NCBI RefSeq assembly: GCF_900168685.1
Contig: NZ_FVZN01000014.1
Location: 1,178,001 to 1,242,000, forward strand
Length of the DNA: 64,000 bases
DNA from: Solibacillus isronensis
GTDB taxonomy: Bacteria; Bacillota; Bacilli; Bacillales_A; Planococcaceae
Direction of reading: 5' to 3'
Shown: positions 8,946-17,435 of the stretch, one piece after another
Position numbering within the stretch: position 1 is the stretch's first letter
Layout of the letters: every line of letters begins with the position of its first letter
The notes under the pieces: generated by a model
What the model saw: only the letters and a program-made list of their open reading frames with translations
Databases searched by the model: none
What the model was told of the DNA's origin: nothing
Program-made: the position numbers and the translations under genes

Positions 8946-9632
8946 TTAACGTACTGTTAATCTTTCAATCTTTTTTTCCTGTTTTGCCTGAAGCATGCCT
9001 TGAATATAGATGCTTGGCGTTTGGATCATATTTGGATCTAACATTCCGGTTTCCACAATCTCCTCAACTTCTGCAATCGAAATTTCACCAGCTGCAGCCA
9101 TGATAGGGTTGAAATTTTGAGCGGTTTTGTTATAAATCAGATTGCCTAATTGGTCAGCTTTCGCGGCACGGATGATTGCAAAATCTGCTTTAAGTGCTGT
9201 CTCTAAAACATAATCTTTCCCATTGAAATTTCGAACTTCTTTTCCGTCTGAGATGATTGTCCCGACTCCAGCTGGTGTATAAAAGGCTGGAATACCCGCA
9301 CCGCCTGCACGGATTCGTTCAGCAAGAGTGCCTTGAGGAGTTAATTCCACTTCAATTTCACCGGATAGTACTTGGCGTTCAAACTCCTTATTTTCTCCTA
9401 CATAAGATGCAATGATCTTTTTAATTTGTTTCTTTCTTAATAAAAGTCCCAAACCCCAATCGTCTATACCACAATTATTCGAAATTACCGTTAAATCCTT
9501 TACTCCTTTTTCTTCAAGTGCGAGGATAAGTTGTTCAGGAATACCTACCAATCCAAAGCCACCAACCATGATAGTTGCACCATCTTGAATTTGACTTAAT
9601 GCTTCATCTGCAGAAGTGAAAATGTGTTTCAT
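8946..9632 (-). CDS. scoA: 3-oxoacid (acetoacetate) CoA-transferase subunit A
   Basis: 229 residues from ATG 9632, chosen because GGAGG lies seven bases upstream; a longer frame to 9719 has no RBS. It carries the alpha-subunit CoA-binding loop [12 protein letters not shown] near residue 24 and [16 protein letters not shown]. It pairs with scoB to activate acetoacetate. This is the first structural gene after the regulator, with about 240 bp of regulatory DNA between them that contains repeated CGGAATTT motifs. Confidence 0.9.
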   Translation of the reverse strand: MKHIFTSADEALSQIQDGATIMVGGFGLVGIPEQLILALEEKGVKDLTVISNNCGIDDWGLGLLLRKKQIKKIIASYVGENKEFERQVLSGEIEVELTPQGTLAERIRAGGAGIPAFYTPAGVGTIISDGKEVRNFNGKDYVLETALKADFAIIRAAKADQLGNLIYNKTAQNFNPIMAAAGEISIAEVEEIVETGMLDPNMIQTPSIYIQGMLQAKQEKKIERLTVR

Positions 9633-9742
9633 ATTGTTACCTCCAATAGAATGTATTTTTAGAAAATATCGCCTTAAAGCGTGATAATTCGTATTAAAAC
9701 AGAATAATGTTGCGAACACAATATGGTGTATCAGAATTGTGA

Positions 9743-9866
9743 CGGAATTTTGAACGAGATGATTCCGGAAAATCGGACATTATTAACTGAAAGGGCATAA
9801 AAACAGAGGGAATAGAAAATAAAAAAATCCGATATTTCGGAATTTAATCCATAATATCGGAATTTA
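9743..9866. promoter_or_regulatory. Cluster of CGGAATTT repeats upstream of scoA, candidate activator sites
   Basis: CGGAATTT occurs at 9743-9750, 9838-9845 and 9858-9865; the last two are exactly 20 bp apart within TCGGAATTTA. TCCGATATTTCGGA (9828-9841) is an inverted repeat and TTCCGGAA (9763-9770) is a palindrome. The cluster lies between the Fis-type regulator gene and scoA, where upstream activating sites would be expected. Binding is inferred. Confidence 0.45.
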
Positions 9867-9868
9867 GG

Positions 9869-11212
9869 TCATAAGTTGTGTTTTTTTATTTTTTCGTAAA
9901 GTGTTGATCGGCTTATACCCAACTTCTCGGCAATTCGCATTTTATCTTTCTCGTTTTCGAGGTATTCTTGTAAAATTTGTTCTTCCACCTGAAAAAGGAT
10001 TTCTTCTAAGGTTCCATTAAGTCGGGTATATTCCGGTTTTTGTCGTCGAATATAAATTGGCAATGCATCTTCATTAATTTGTTCTCCATTTGATAAATGA
10101 ATCATTGCTTGTAAAACATTTTGGAGTTCCCGTACATTTCCTGGCCAATTGTACTGTTGTAGCAACATCCATGTTTTTCGGCTAAGTTTCATATCCTGAC
10201 GGCTCACTTCGGAACTAAACTGGTGCATAAAAGTGTGTATTAATTCAGGCAAATCCTCTATTCGATCACGGAGAGGGGGAATTTGCAATGTAATGGCTTG
10301 TATAAGATAAAATAAATCTTCCCGAAATTGTTTTTCTTTCACCAGTCCAGCAAGTGATATATTTGAACCTACTATTAAGCGAATATCAACGGGAATTTCT
10401 TCATCCGTCCCAGCAGGTTGAACTTTTTCATCCTGCATGACTTTTAAAATTTTTGCCTGTAAAGTTGTTGGAAGTTCGCTAATCTCTTCAATAAATAAGG
10501 TACCGCCTTGTGCTCTTTGAATTCCTCCTGATTTTAAACGTTGTGTAGAAGAATCCCACTTTCCAAATAATTCACCTTCCAGCATCTCTTTCGGTATAGT
10601 GGAGCAATTTATCTTTACGAAAGGATAATCTACCTGATCGGATAATCTATGGATACTCTGGGCAAACATTTCCTTTCCTGTCCCAGTTTCACCCTCGATT
10701 AAAACAGGCAATTTTGTTGGGGCAATCATCCTTATCGTCTCTTTTATTTTTCGCATTGCGTTGGAAGTACCTTTAATATCGGATAGGCTATAAAATGATT
10801 CGCGGTATTGTTTCATATTTGTTTCAATTTGATCTAATGTCTTTCGAACGTGAGAACTTAGTTTTTTCCAGTCATTTAGATCGCGGAACGTTACACTTCC
10901 GAATGCGCCTATAATTTCACCGTCAATTATAATGGGGACTCGATTGGCAAGCATATAGGTTCCCTTAATATATTGAGGTGCTGCAATATCGGGTGTTCCT
11001 TTTTGAAGGACGAGATGCATTTCCGTATTTTCAATGACATCTGCAACATGCTTTCCGATTGCTTCTTCACGTTTTACTTCGAGAAAATTACAGTAATCTT
11101 CGTTCAGATAAATAATTTTGGCATTTCTGTCTACCACAACAAACCATTGAAAGGCAGTTTCAAGAATCTGCTCAATTGCAGGGCTTGGTAAATTTTTTAT
11201 CCAATCTTCCAT
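9869..11212 (-). CDS. PAS-AAA+-Fis transcriptional regulator of the NtrC type, without a GAFTGA loop
   Basis: 447 residues: a PAS domain (about 15-115), a linker, an AAA+ domain with Walker A GETGTGKE (174-181), Walker B region GGTLFIEEI (236-244) and an arginine-finger segment FREDLFYL (297-304), then a Fis-type helix-turn-helix (about 403-447, RIAEKLGISRSTLYEKI). It probably senses a metabolite through PAS and activates the adjacent ketone-body genes. Oddity: where NtrC-family proteins have ELFGxxxGAFTGA, this one reads ELFGKWDSSTQRLKSGGI, so the sigma-54 contact loop is missing, and the Walker B Asp is replaced by Glu. I see no clear -24/-12 promoter before scoA. It may act on the sigma-A polymerase, as TyrR does, or be a degenerate activator. 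Confidence 0.85.
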   Translation of the reverse strand: MEDWIKNLPSPAIEQILETAFQWFVVVDRNAKIIYLNEDYCNFLEVKREEAIGKHVADVIENTEMHLVLQKGTPDIAAPQYIKGTYMLANRVPIIIDGEIIGAFGSVTFRDLNDWKKLSSHVRKTLDQIETNMKQYRESFYSLSDIKGTSNAMRKIKETIRMIAPTKLPVLIEGETGTGKEMFAQSIHRLSDQVDYPFVKINCSTIPKEMLEGELFGKWDSSTQRLKSGGIQRAQGGTLFIEEISELPTTLQAKILKVMQDEKVQPAGTDEEIPVDIRLIVGSNISLAGLVKEKQFREDLFYLIQAITLQIPPLRDRIEDLPELIHTFMHQFSSEVSRQDMKLSRKTWMLLQQYNWPGNVRELQNVLQAMIHLSNGEQINEDALPIYIRRQKPEYTRLNGTLEEILFQVEEQILQEYLENEKDKMRIAEKLGISRSTLYEKIKKHNL

Positions 11213-11332
11213 TTTTTGTTACCTCATGTCTTCTATTATTTGTATGTATTAGTTTATACTGTATAAGAGTAAGAGGCTATAGATAAGGTAGTGGTAGTAA
11301 GTCTTATAATGAAGTGCAAGGAGATTTCAATT

Positions 11333-11869
11333 ATGAAGCTGTATGTAATTCGTCATTGTGAAGCTGAAGGACAAGCACCGGACGCGTGTTTAACCATGGC
11401 TGGGAAAGAAGAAAGTGAACAGCTAGCAAATTTTTTGGAACAGTACCCAATTGAACTTGTGATATCAAGTCCATTTACGAGAGCATTACATACAATAGAA
11501 CCATTTGTCCGAAGAAATAATATTCCTTTCAAAATTGATCATCGGTTAAGTGAACGGTTATTAAGTAGTGAAGATCTTCCCGATTGGCTGGAAAATTTGA
11601 AAGAAACGTATGTAAATAAGGATTTAAAATTTACTGGCGGGGAATCAAGTAATGAAGCGGCAAAACGCATAAATGAAGTTGTAGAAGAATTAAAACAAAG
11701 TGCTCATATGTCAGTGGTAATCGTTACGCACGGCAATATAATGTCATTACTACTCAATCATTTTCAACCGCATTTTGGATTTGACGAATGGAAGCAACTG
11801 TCGAATCCTGATGTCTTTGAAATAGAGTTTAGTAATGAACAAACAGTTGTTAACCGTATATGGCGGTAG
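11333..11869 (+). CDS. Histidine phosphatase superfamily protein (phosphoglycerate mutase-like)
   Basis: 178 residues from ATG 11333, chosen because AAGGAG lies nine bases upstream. The N-terminal VIRHCEAE is the RHG-type motif (RHC here, with a Cys where Gly is usual) with the phospho-accepting His; the second catalytic His is in VIVTHGN. The substrate is unknown; relatives act on sugar phosphates, cofactors or nucleotides. It is followed after 36 bp by a metallophosphoesterase in the same direction, so the two may be co-transcribed. Confidence 0.8.
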   Translation: MKLYVIRHCEAEGQAPDACLTMAGKEESEQLANFLEQYPIELVISSPFTRALHTIEPFVRRNNIPFKIDHRLSERLLSSEDLPDWLENLKETYVNKDLKFTGGESSNEAAKRINEVVEELKQSAHMSVVIVTHGNIMSLLLNHFQPHFGFDEWKQLSNPDVFEIEFSNEQTVVNRIWR

Positions 11870-11905
11870 GTAGCGTAAAATAGGTTGTAGAAAAGCAGGT
11901 GCAAT

Positions 11906-12640
11906 ATGAAAAATTACTTTATTATTAGTGATATCCACGGCCAGTATAAAGCATTTGAAAAGTTATTAACGTATTGGAATCCCAAGGATAGCCTTGTTTT
12001 ACTCGGAGATTTGATTGACCGGGGTCCACGGTCTTATGAGGTCGTGCAAAAAGTAATGGAATTAAAGCGGCAGTATGGGGAACAGGTTATATTTTGTAAA
12101 GGAAACCATGAAATGATGCTGTTGGATTTTCTCGATAATCCTGGGCAAAAACACGCATTTTATTACAAATACGGTGGTCGGGAAACAATGGCTTCATTTT
12201 TAAAGTATTTACCGGTTGAAGTAAGTGAACTTGATCCTATTGAACAAGCGCAGATCATTAAAGAGAAATTTGCGGAGGAATTGGATTTTTTAAATAACGG
12301 CAAATTATTTGAAATCGCAGGGAATCTGTTGTTGACACATGCAGGATTTGATTCAAGTTTTGCGACTGTTGATGAAACGGAGGATGAAAATTTCTTATGG
12401 ATTCGCCAGCATTATAAAAATGAAAATAAAACACCGTATATCAATATTTTCGGTCATACACCATTACAACATATTCATGGCTGCAATGATATTTGGATTA
12501 GTAAAGATCAAAAATATATTGGAATAGACGGTGGTTGTTATTTTACAGGTCAATTGAATGGCATCGTTCTGTCGGAAGAGGGCCAAATTATTCACATATA
12601 TGCCGTTACATCAGACAAAACCGAAAACTATGATAATTGA
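11906..12640 (+). CDS. Metallophosphoesterase, PPP (serine/threonine phosphatase or Ap4A hydrolase) type
   Basis: 244 residues with all PPP metal motifs: SDIHG (8-12), GDLIDRG, CKGNHE, LLTHAG and FGHTP. Enzymes of this size with this pattern are annotated either as PrpA/PrpE-like protein phosphatases or as diadenosine tetraphosphate hydrolases; sequence alone does not decide. It is cytoplasmic, with no signal peptide. It follows a histidine phosphatase gene closely. Confidence 0.82.
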   Translation: MKNYFIISDIHGQYKAFEKLLTYWNPKDSLVLLGDLIDRGPRSYEVVQKVMELKRQYGEQVIFCKGNHEMMLLDFLDNPGQKHAFYYKYGGRETMASFLKYLPVEVSELDPIEQAQIIKEKFAEELDFLNNGKLFEIAGNLLLTHAGFDSSFATVDETEDENFLWIRQHYKNENKTPYINIFGHTPLQHIHGCNDIWISKDQKYIGIDGGCYFTGQLNGIVLSEEGQIIHIYAVTSDKTENYDN

Positions 12641-12716
12641 CAGGTGTCGTTTAGAGTGAGCATAAAGTTATAATTATATAATATTTTTCTTGAATGTATG
12701 TTTTCCCCCGACTTTT

Positions 12717-12783
12717 TGGTATACTATAATTAACGATATGTAAAAGAGGTTATCCCGTTCGATTTTGTGCGAGGTAACCTCTT
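12717..12783 (+). promoter_or_regulatory. Extended -10 promoter and leader hairpin of the CDF transporter gene
   Basis: TGGTATACT (12717-12725) is a good extended -10. Downstream, AAGAGGTTA (12744-12752) and TAACCTCTT (12775-12783) form a perfect 9-bp stem in the predicted 5' leader, 36 nt before the start codon. No U-run follows, so it is not a simple terminator. It may affect mRNA stability or be an operator. Confidence 0.5.
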
Positions 12784-12818
12784 TCGTGTTTAAAGAAGTT
12801 TTTCAGGGAGGAAACATT

Positions 12819-13724
12819 TTGGAGCAATATACAAATTTACGAGCTGGCGAAAAAGGTGCCTATTTATCGATTATTGCCTACATATTTTTAAGCGCACTTA
12901 AGTTAGCAGCAGGCTATTTAGGAGATTCAGAAGCATTAAAGGCTGATGGATTAAACAATACAACGGATATTATTGCTTCAGTAGCCGTTTTGATCGGACT
13001 CAGAATTTCCCAGCGCCCGCCTGATGATGACCATCGATACGGACATTTTCGTGCAGAAACGATCGCTTCACTTGTTGCATCATTTATAATGATTTATGTC
13101 GGTATCGAAGTACTTATATCGGCAGGTGAGAAAATCGCTAATCCGATCGATCAGGATCCTTCCATTTTAACAATTATTGTTGCTGTTTTTAGTGCAGCAG
13201 TCATGTTTGCAGTATATAAATATAATCTAAACCTCTCAAAAAGAATTAACAGTTCTGCTGTTAAAGCGGCAGCCTATGACAACCGCTCTGATGCTTTTGT
13301 CAGTATCGGGACAGCAATCGGTATTACAGCAGCGATATTAGGTTTCCCGATCGTCGATACGATTACCGCCTTTATTATCGGTTTAATTATTATTAAAACA
13401 GCAATCGAAATCTTTAAAGAAGCGGTGTTCTCGTTAACGGACGGATTTGATACGGAATTGATCAGTTCGATTGAACAACGTGTTTCGAAAATCCCGCGTG
13501 TCCGCGATGTTACCGATGTACGTGGCAGACAGCACGGCAGCTTAATTCTTGTCGATATTACGGTGAGTGTAAATCCTAATCTAAATGTCCGTGATTCACA
13601 TGCCATTACAGAACAAATTGAAAATGAAGTGAAACATTTAAATCCTTATGCGACAACACTTGTCCATATTGAACCGTATGACCCGAAAGAGCTGATTATT
13701 TGTGAAGATGATTTCCATTTTTAA
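12819..13724 (+). CDS. Cation diffusion facilitator transporter with Mn-type metal site
   Basis: 301 residues from TTG 12819, chosen for GGGAGG eight bases upstream; the longer frame from 12765 lacks an RBS. Six hydrophobic segments are followed by a cytoplasmic C-terminal domain (VSKIPRVRDVTDVRGRQHG). The metal-site positions read NNTTD (46-50) in membrane segment 2 and DNRSD (154-158) in segment 5, i.e. NxxxD and DxxxD. Zinc CDFs usually have HxxxD in both, while manganese exporters (MntE; MneP/MneS in Bacillus subtilis) have the pattern seen here, so Mn(II) efflux is the likely role. The gene is monocistronic with a terminator after it. Confidence 0.85.
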   Translation: MEQYTNLRAGEKGAYLSIIAYIFLSALKLAAGYLGDSEALKADGLNNTTDIIASVAVLIGLRISQRPPDDDHRYGHFRAETIASLVASFIMIYVGIEVLISAGEKIANPIDQDPSILTIIVAVFSAAVMFAVYKYNLNLSKRINSSAVKAAAYDNRSDAFVSIGTAIGITAAILGFPIVDTITAFIIGLIIIKTAIEIFKEAVFSLTDGFDTELISSIEQRVSKIPRVRDVTDVRGRQHGSLILVDITVSVNPNLNVRDSHAITEQIENEVKHLNPYATTLVHIEPYDPKELIICEDDFHF

Positions 13725-13740
13725 TGGATAAACGATATAC

Positions 13741-13786
13741 AAGCCACTCTCCTTTTACTCGAAGTACTAGGAGAGTGGCTTTTTTC
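13741..13786 (+). terminator. Terminator of the CDF gene
   Basis: AAGCCACTCTCC (13741-13752) pairs with GGAGAGTGGCTT (13770-13781) and is followed by a T-run. Confidence 0.85.
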
Positions 13787-13862
13787 TATGATTGAATCAA
13801 AATCATCCATCTTCTGTTAAAATGTAAGTACTTGCGAGCTATACACCTACTGGAGGTATTAT

Positions 13863-14204
13863 ATGAAAAAAGCAGTTGCAGTCATTGCTTTATTAATTAT
13901 TGTATCAATCCCAATATTTGAGCGGTTGTTAACGAACCCTTCCAATTCTTTGGAACTGATGCAAACTTTAAGAAATTCTGAAAATCCGGCATCGCTATTT
14001 ATGGAGGAAAAAAAGTTCGATGCCGAGATTGTTGAATACATACAGAAAGAATTTAGTCTGAATATGGTGGAACAGTTTACAATACTGGAGTTTGATGAGA
14101 AAAGTTTCTTGATCCAAACAACTCCTGGTACTACAAAATTGGAGATTATTAATATAGAAGAACTGCCAGAGGAAATGAGAAATTATTTTCTTTCACTAGA
14201 ATAA
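13863..14204 (+). CDS. Membrane-anchored protein of unknown function
   Basis: 113 residues. An N-terminal hydrophobic helix (about residues 3-19, VAVIALLIIVSIPIF) is followed by an acidic, mainly soluble domain. No family is recognised. GGAGG lies nine bases before the ATG. It precedes the TetM-like GTPase gene by 43 bp in the same direction; a functional link is not evident. Confidence 0.6.
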   Translation: MKKAVAVIALLIIVSIPIFERLLTNPSNSLELMQTLRNSENPASLFMEEKKFDAEIVEYIQKEFSLNMVEQFTILEFDEKSFLIQTTPGTTKLEIINIEELPEEMRNYFLSLE

Positions 14205-14247
14205 CGTACAGTGATTCAAAAATCATGAAAAAGAAAGAGGAATACTA

Positions 14248-16182
14248 TTGCATACTACAATCGGGATAGTCGCTCATGTTGATTCTGGGAAAACAACATT
14301 TTGCGAACAATTGCTTTATCATACAAATGCGATTAAAAAGCGCGGACGGGTCGATCACCAAGATGCATATTTAGATAATCATGCCATTGAACGGCAGCGC
14401 GGGATTACGATTTTTGCTGAGCAGGGGCGGATTGACTACAACGGGAAAGTGTATACCCTGATCGATACACCAGGTCATATCGATTTCGCACCGGAAATGG
14501 AGCGTGCGATTCATGTGATGGATGCTGCCATTGTCATTATCAGTGCGGTCGATGGAATTGAAGGGCATACGGAAACGGTTTGGCATTTGCTGCGGGAGCA
14601 CCATGTTCCGACATTTATCTTCTTAAATAAGGTGGACCGTGAAGGAGCAGATGTTGATGCAGTAATGGCTGTGATTAAAAAAGACTTATCCCCAAATGCC
14701 TTACTGTTTAATAATGGAATTGATACTTTTGTAAAAGAGTGGCTTGCGGAACGTGACGAGCAACTGATGGAAAAATACTTTGCAGACGAATTAACGGAGA
14801 ATGATTGTACCGCAAAGCTAAAGCAGATGATTCAGAAGGAACAGGCATTTATTTGTATGTCGGGATCTGCTTTAAAAGATGAGGGGGTACTGGATTTTTT
14901 TGAAACGATTACAAAACTGACTGAAACAACATTTGATGTGAACGGACCATTTGAAGGTAAGATCTATAAAATTCGTCATGACAATCAGCAGCGTCTCACA
15001 TTTATGAAAGCATTATCGGGCGTTTTAAAAGTACGTGATGAATTTACATTCGGTGAAACGACAGAAAAGGTAACGGAAATCCGGCTATACAACGGCAGTA
15101 GTTTTACGATGGTTCAACAAGTGCAGGCGGGTGATATTTTTGCGGTGAAGGGACTGGCGACGCCGATTATCGGTAATGTAATTGGGGCTACGAAAACAAA
15201 TACTGCGCAATTTGAAATGATTCCAACATTGCAGGCAAAAGTGATGTATGAAGGTTCGCTACATATTAAAGAACTTCACCGGATTTTCCGTGAAATTGAA
15301 GCGGAGGAACCGAGTTTACGGGTCATATGGAATGAGAAATTCCAGGAAATTTCGGTTCATGTTATGGGGGCGATTCAGCTCGAAGTATTAACCGAACTGG
15401 TGAAGGACCGCTTCGGAATTGACGTGCACTTCGGCAAGCCGCAAATTCTATATAAAGAAACGATTGCTGCGCCTACAGTCGGCTATGGCCACTTTGAACC
15501 GTTAAAGCATTATGCAGAAGTGCATCTGAAAATGGAACCAAACACGCGCGGAGCAGGCAACACATTCTCGAACCAGTGTCATGCCGATGACTTATCTGTC
15601 GGGCATCAGCGGTTAATAGAAAAGCATCTATTTGAACGGGATCATCACGGATTACTTACAGGTTTTCCGGTAACTGATATTCATTTTACGTTACTAACTG
15701 GACGTGCACATATTAAGCACACAGAAGGCGGAGATTTCCGTGAAGCATCGTTTAGAGCATTGCGACAAGGGCTAGAACAAGTAGAAAATGTACTGTTGGA
15801 GCCTTATTACCAATTTAAGATGAAAGCGTCAAACGACCATATTGGCCGGATGATGTCGGATATCCAACAGGCAAGCGGGACATTTGCAGCACCGATTTTA
15901 ACCGAAGATACCGTGACATTACACGGACGTGCACCTGTAGCAACTTTTATGGATTATGCTGCTCAATTTTCCGCTTATACAAATGGAAAAGGGGCGTTAA
16001 CACTGCAATTTGATGGTTATGATGTATGCCATAATAGCGATGAAATCATAGAACAAATTGGCTACAATAAAAACGCTGATTCGGAATATTCATCTTCCAG
16101 CATTTTTTGTGCAAAGGGGAAGGGTTATAGTGTGCCCTGGCATGAAGCTAAAGACGCGATGCATTGTGAGGTACAGGAATAA
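14248..16182 (+). CDS. EF-G-like GTPase of the ribosomal protection (TetM/TetB(P)) family
   Basis: 644 residues from TTG 14248 with AAAGAGG upstream. The GTPase domain has G1 AHVDSGKT, G2 RGITI, G3 DTPGH and G4 NKVD; the rest matches the domain order of EF-G and the Tet(M)-type ribosomal protection proteins (domain IV-like GHFEPLKHYAEVHL, C-terminal DYAAQFSAYTNGKG). Known family members release tetracycline from the ribosome by GTP hydrolysis. Chromosomal copies in Bacillales are often only distantly related to known Tet classes, so drug resistance should not be assumed. No leader peptide or mobile element is seen beside it, which argues against recent acquisition. Confidence 0.85.
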   Translation: MHTTIGIVAHVDSGKTTFCEQLLYHTNAIKKRGRVDHQDAYLDNHAIERQRGITIFAEQGRIDYNGKVYTLIDTPGHIDFAPEMERAIHVMDAAIVIISAVDGIEGHTETVWHLLREHHVPTFIFLNKVDREGADVDAVMAVIKKDLSPNALLFNNGIDTFVKEWLAERDEQLMEKYFADELTENDCTAKLKQMIQKEQAFICMSGSALKDEGVLDFFETITKLTETTFDVNGPFEGKIYKIRHDNQQRLTFMKALSGVLKVRDEFTFGETTEKVTEIRLYNGSSFTMVQQVQAGDIFAVKGLATPIIGNVIGATKTNTAQFEMIPTLQAKVMYEGSLHIKELHRIFREIEAEEPSLRVIWNEKFQEISVHVMGAIQLEVLTELVKDRFGIDVHFGKPQILYKETIAAPTVGYGHFEPLKHYAEVHLKMEPNTRGAGNTFSNQCHADDLSVGHQRLIEKHLFERDHHGLLTGFPVTDIHFTLLTGRAHIKHTEGGDFREASFRALRQGLEQVENVLLEPYYQFKMKASNDHIGRMMSDIQQASGTFAAPILTEDTVTLHGRAPVATFMDYAAQFSAYTNGKGALTLQFDGYDVCHNSDEIIEQIGYNKNADSEYSSSSIFCAKGKGYSVPWHEAKDAMHCEVQE

Positions 16183-16254
16183 CGAATGAAAGAAGGATTT
16201 TGCAGGAGGATAAAAGAAGTAAGTGTAAGTGTTTAGAAAAAAGGAGGCACTCTA

Positions 16255-16563
16255 ATGGCATATATTTTACAAGTAGATTTTAAAATGGATGGTCCATTCG
16301 GCGAAGAAATGACTGCCGGGTTTAAAGGGTTGGCAGAAAGTATTAACGAAGAAGAAGGCATGCTTTGGAAAATTTGGACAGAGGATGCGGAAGCTGGCGA
16401 AGCGGGTGGTATTTACTTATTTGAAACAAAGGAAACTGCTGCAGCTTACTTGGATATGCATTCAAAGCGTCTAAATGGTTTTGGTATTACAGCGATCAAC
16501 AGCAAAATTTTTGCAGTGAATGAGTCATTAACGAACATTAATAAAGGTCCGGTTAACGTATAA
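16255..16563 (+). CDS. YdhR-like putative monooxygenase (dimeric alpha+beta barrel)
   Basis: 102 residues resembling the YdhR family: YILQVDFKMDGPFGEEM at the start, then a Trp-containing strand (MLWKIWTEDAE), AGGIYLFETKETAAAYLDMHSKRL and GFGITAINSKIFAVNE. Members are small ferredoxin-like dimers with proposed monooxygenase activity. AAAGGAGG precedes the ATG. It is followed by a strong bidirectional terminator. Confidence 0.8.
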   Translation: MAYILQVDFKMDGPFGEEMTAGFKGLAESINEEEGMLWKIWTEDAEAGEAGGIYLFETKETAAAYLDMHSKRLNGFGITAINSKIFAVNESLTNINKGPVNV

Positions 16564-16637
16564 ATATGCTACAAAAAAAGACAAAAGTAAAAAACAATTT
16601 ACAACAGGTTGTAATAACTCTTACTAATACTAAAAAA

Positions 16638-16675
16638 GACTAAAAACTCTTCATGCAAGAGTTTTTAGTCTTTTT
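16638..16675. terminator. Bidirectional terminator
   Basis: GACTAAAAACTCTT (16638-16651) pairs with AAGAGTTTTTAGTC (16657-16670), followed by TTTTT. It lies between two convergent genes. Confidence 0.85.
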
Positions 16676-17435
16676 AACGTTTACGCTCATTTAATATTTC
16701 TTTTTTCTTTGACCAAAAATCAGGAGGCATATAAGAAATTAATGAATAATCAATTTCATCGCCTGATTGAGTTGTTAATTGAACAAGCAAAGGTTCTTCT
16801 TTATTAGATGGATTTATTGCCCTTGTTTTAATTGTAATTGCCTGAACACCAGTTCTTTTTGGGTGACCGACAACAACGACCTGATTTCCTAGTGTATAAA
16901 CATCTGTAATTTCGGTCTGAAATGCGACGATATATAGATCCAGATCATTTTCATTTTGAAACATTGGAATAGATAATCCCATGTTGTGTTCGAAATCATA
17001 CCAACCAGAGAGTCCAATATCATAATTAGTAAATAATCGGTGTAGGGCATAATGAATTCTACTAGGAATATAACTCCATCTTCCGGTCGTGCTATACCAG
17101 TGTTCCTCATAAGCAGGTCTTTTATATTCTGGTTTATTTACTATTACATCAAATGAAATTTTAGTTCCATTTTTAATCACTTCTGAAATTTGGACCATAT
17201 TTGATGGGAAAGGTTGCTCTTTCCAAGGAGGGTCAGAAATAATTTCGGGTTTGGAAGGTTCAAGTTTCTGAAGCCGATTTTCCGCTTCTTTTAATTGTAT
17301 TTTAAGTTCTTCAATTTTTTTCTCTAATCGTTTAGTTTCATCTGGTTCTTCTGCATAATAAAGTGGAGCAATACTTATATTAAAAATCACTACACAAATA
17401 ATAAATAAAATAATTCTTCTTTTGGGAGTTACCAT
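16674..17435 (-). CDS. Secreted or membrane-anchored coiled-coil protein of unknown function
   Basis: 253 residues. The N-terminus has a basic start and a hydrophobic helix (RRIILFIICVVIFNISIAP) that looks like a signal peptide or anchor. A charged coiled coil follows (about 34-62, KRLEKKIEELKIQLKEAENRL), then a roughly 180-residue beta-rich extracytoplasmic domain rich in Trp and Tyr (HWYSTTGRWSYIPSR). No family is recognised. It is monocistronic and converges on the YdhR gene across a shared terminator. Confidence 0.6.
   Translation of the reverse strand: MVTPKRRIILFIICVVIFNISIAPLYYAEEPDETKRLEKKIEELKIQLKEAENRLQKLEPSKPEIISDPPWKEQPFPSNMVQISEVIKNGTKISFDVIVNKPEYKRPAYEEHWYSTTGRWSYIPSRIHYALHRLFTNYDIGLSGWYDFEHNMGLSIPMFQNENDLDLYIVAFQTEITDVYTLGNQVVVVGHPKRTGVQAITIKTRAINPSNKEEPLLVQLTTQSGDEIDYSLISYMPPDFWSKKKEILNERKR

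Noticed and set aside
9640-9740. Sigma-54 promoter ahead of scoA
   Set aside because: No GG and GC elements at the needed spacing on the minus strand.
14248-16182. Acquired tetracycline resistance gene
   Set aside because: Family membership is clear, but no mobile element, leader peptide or close match to a known Tet class could be shown by reading.
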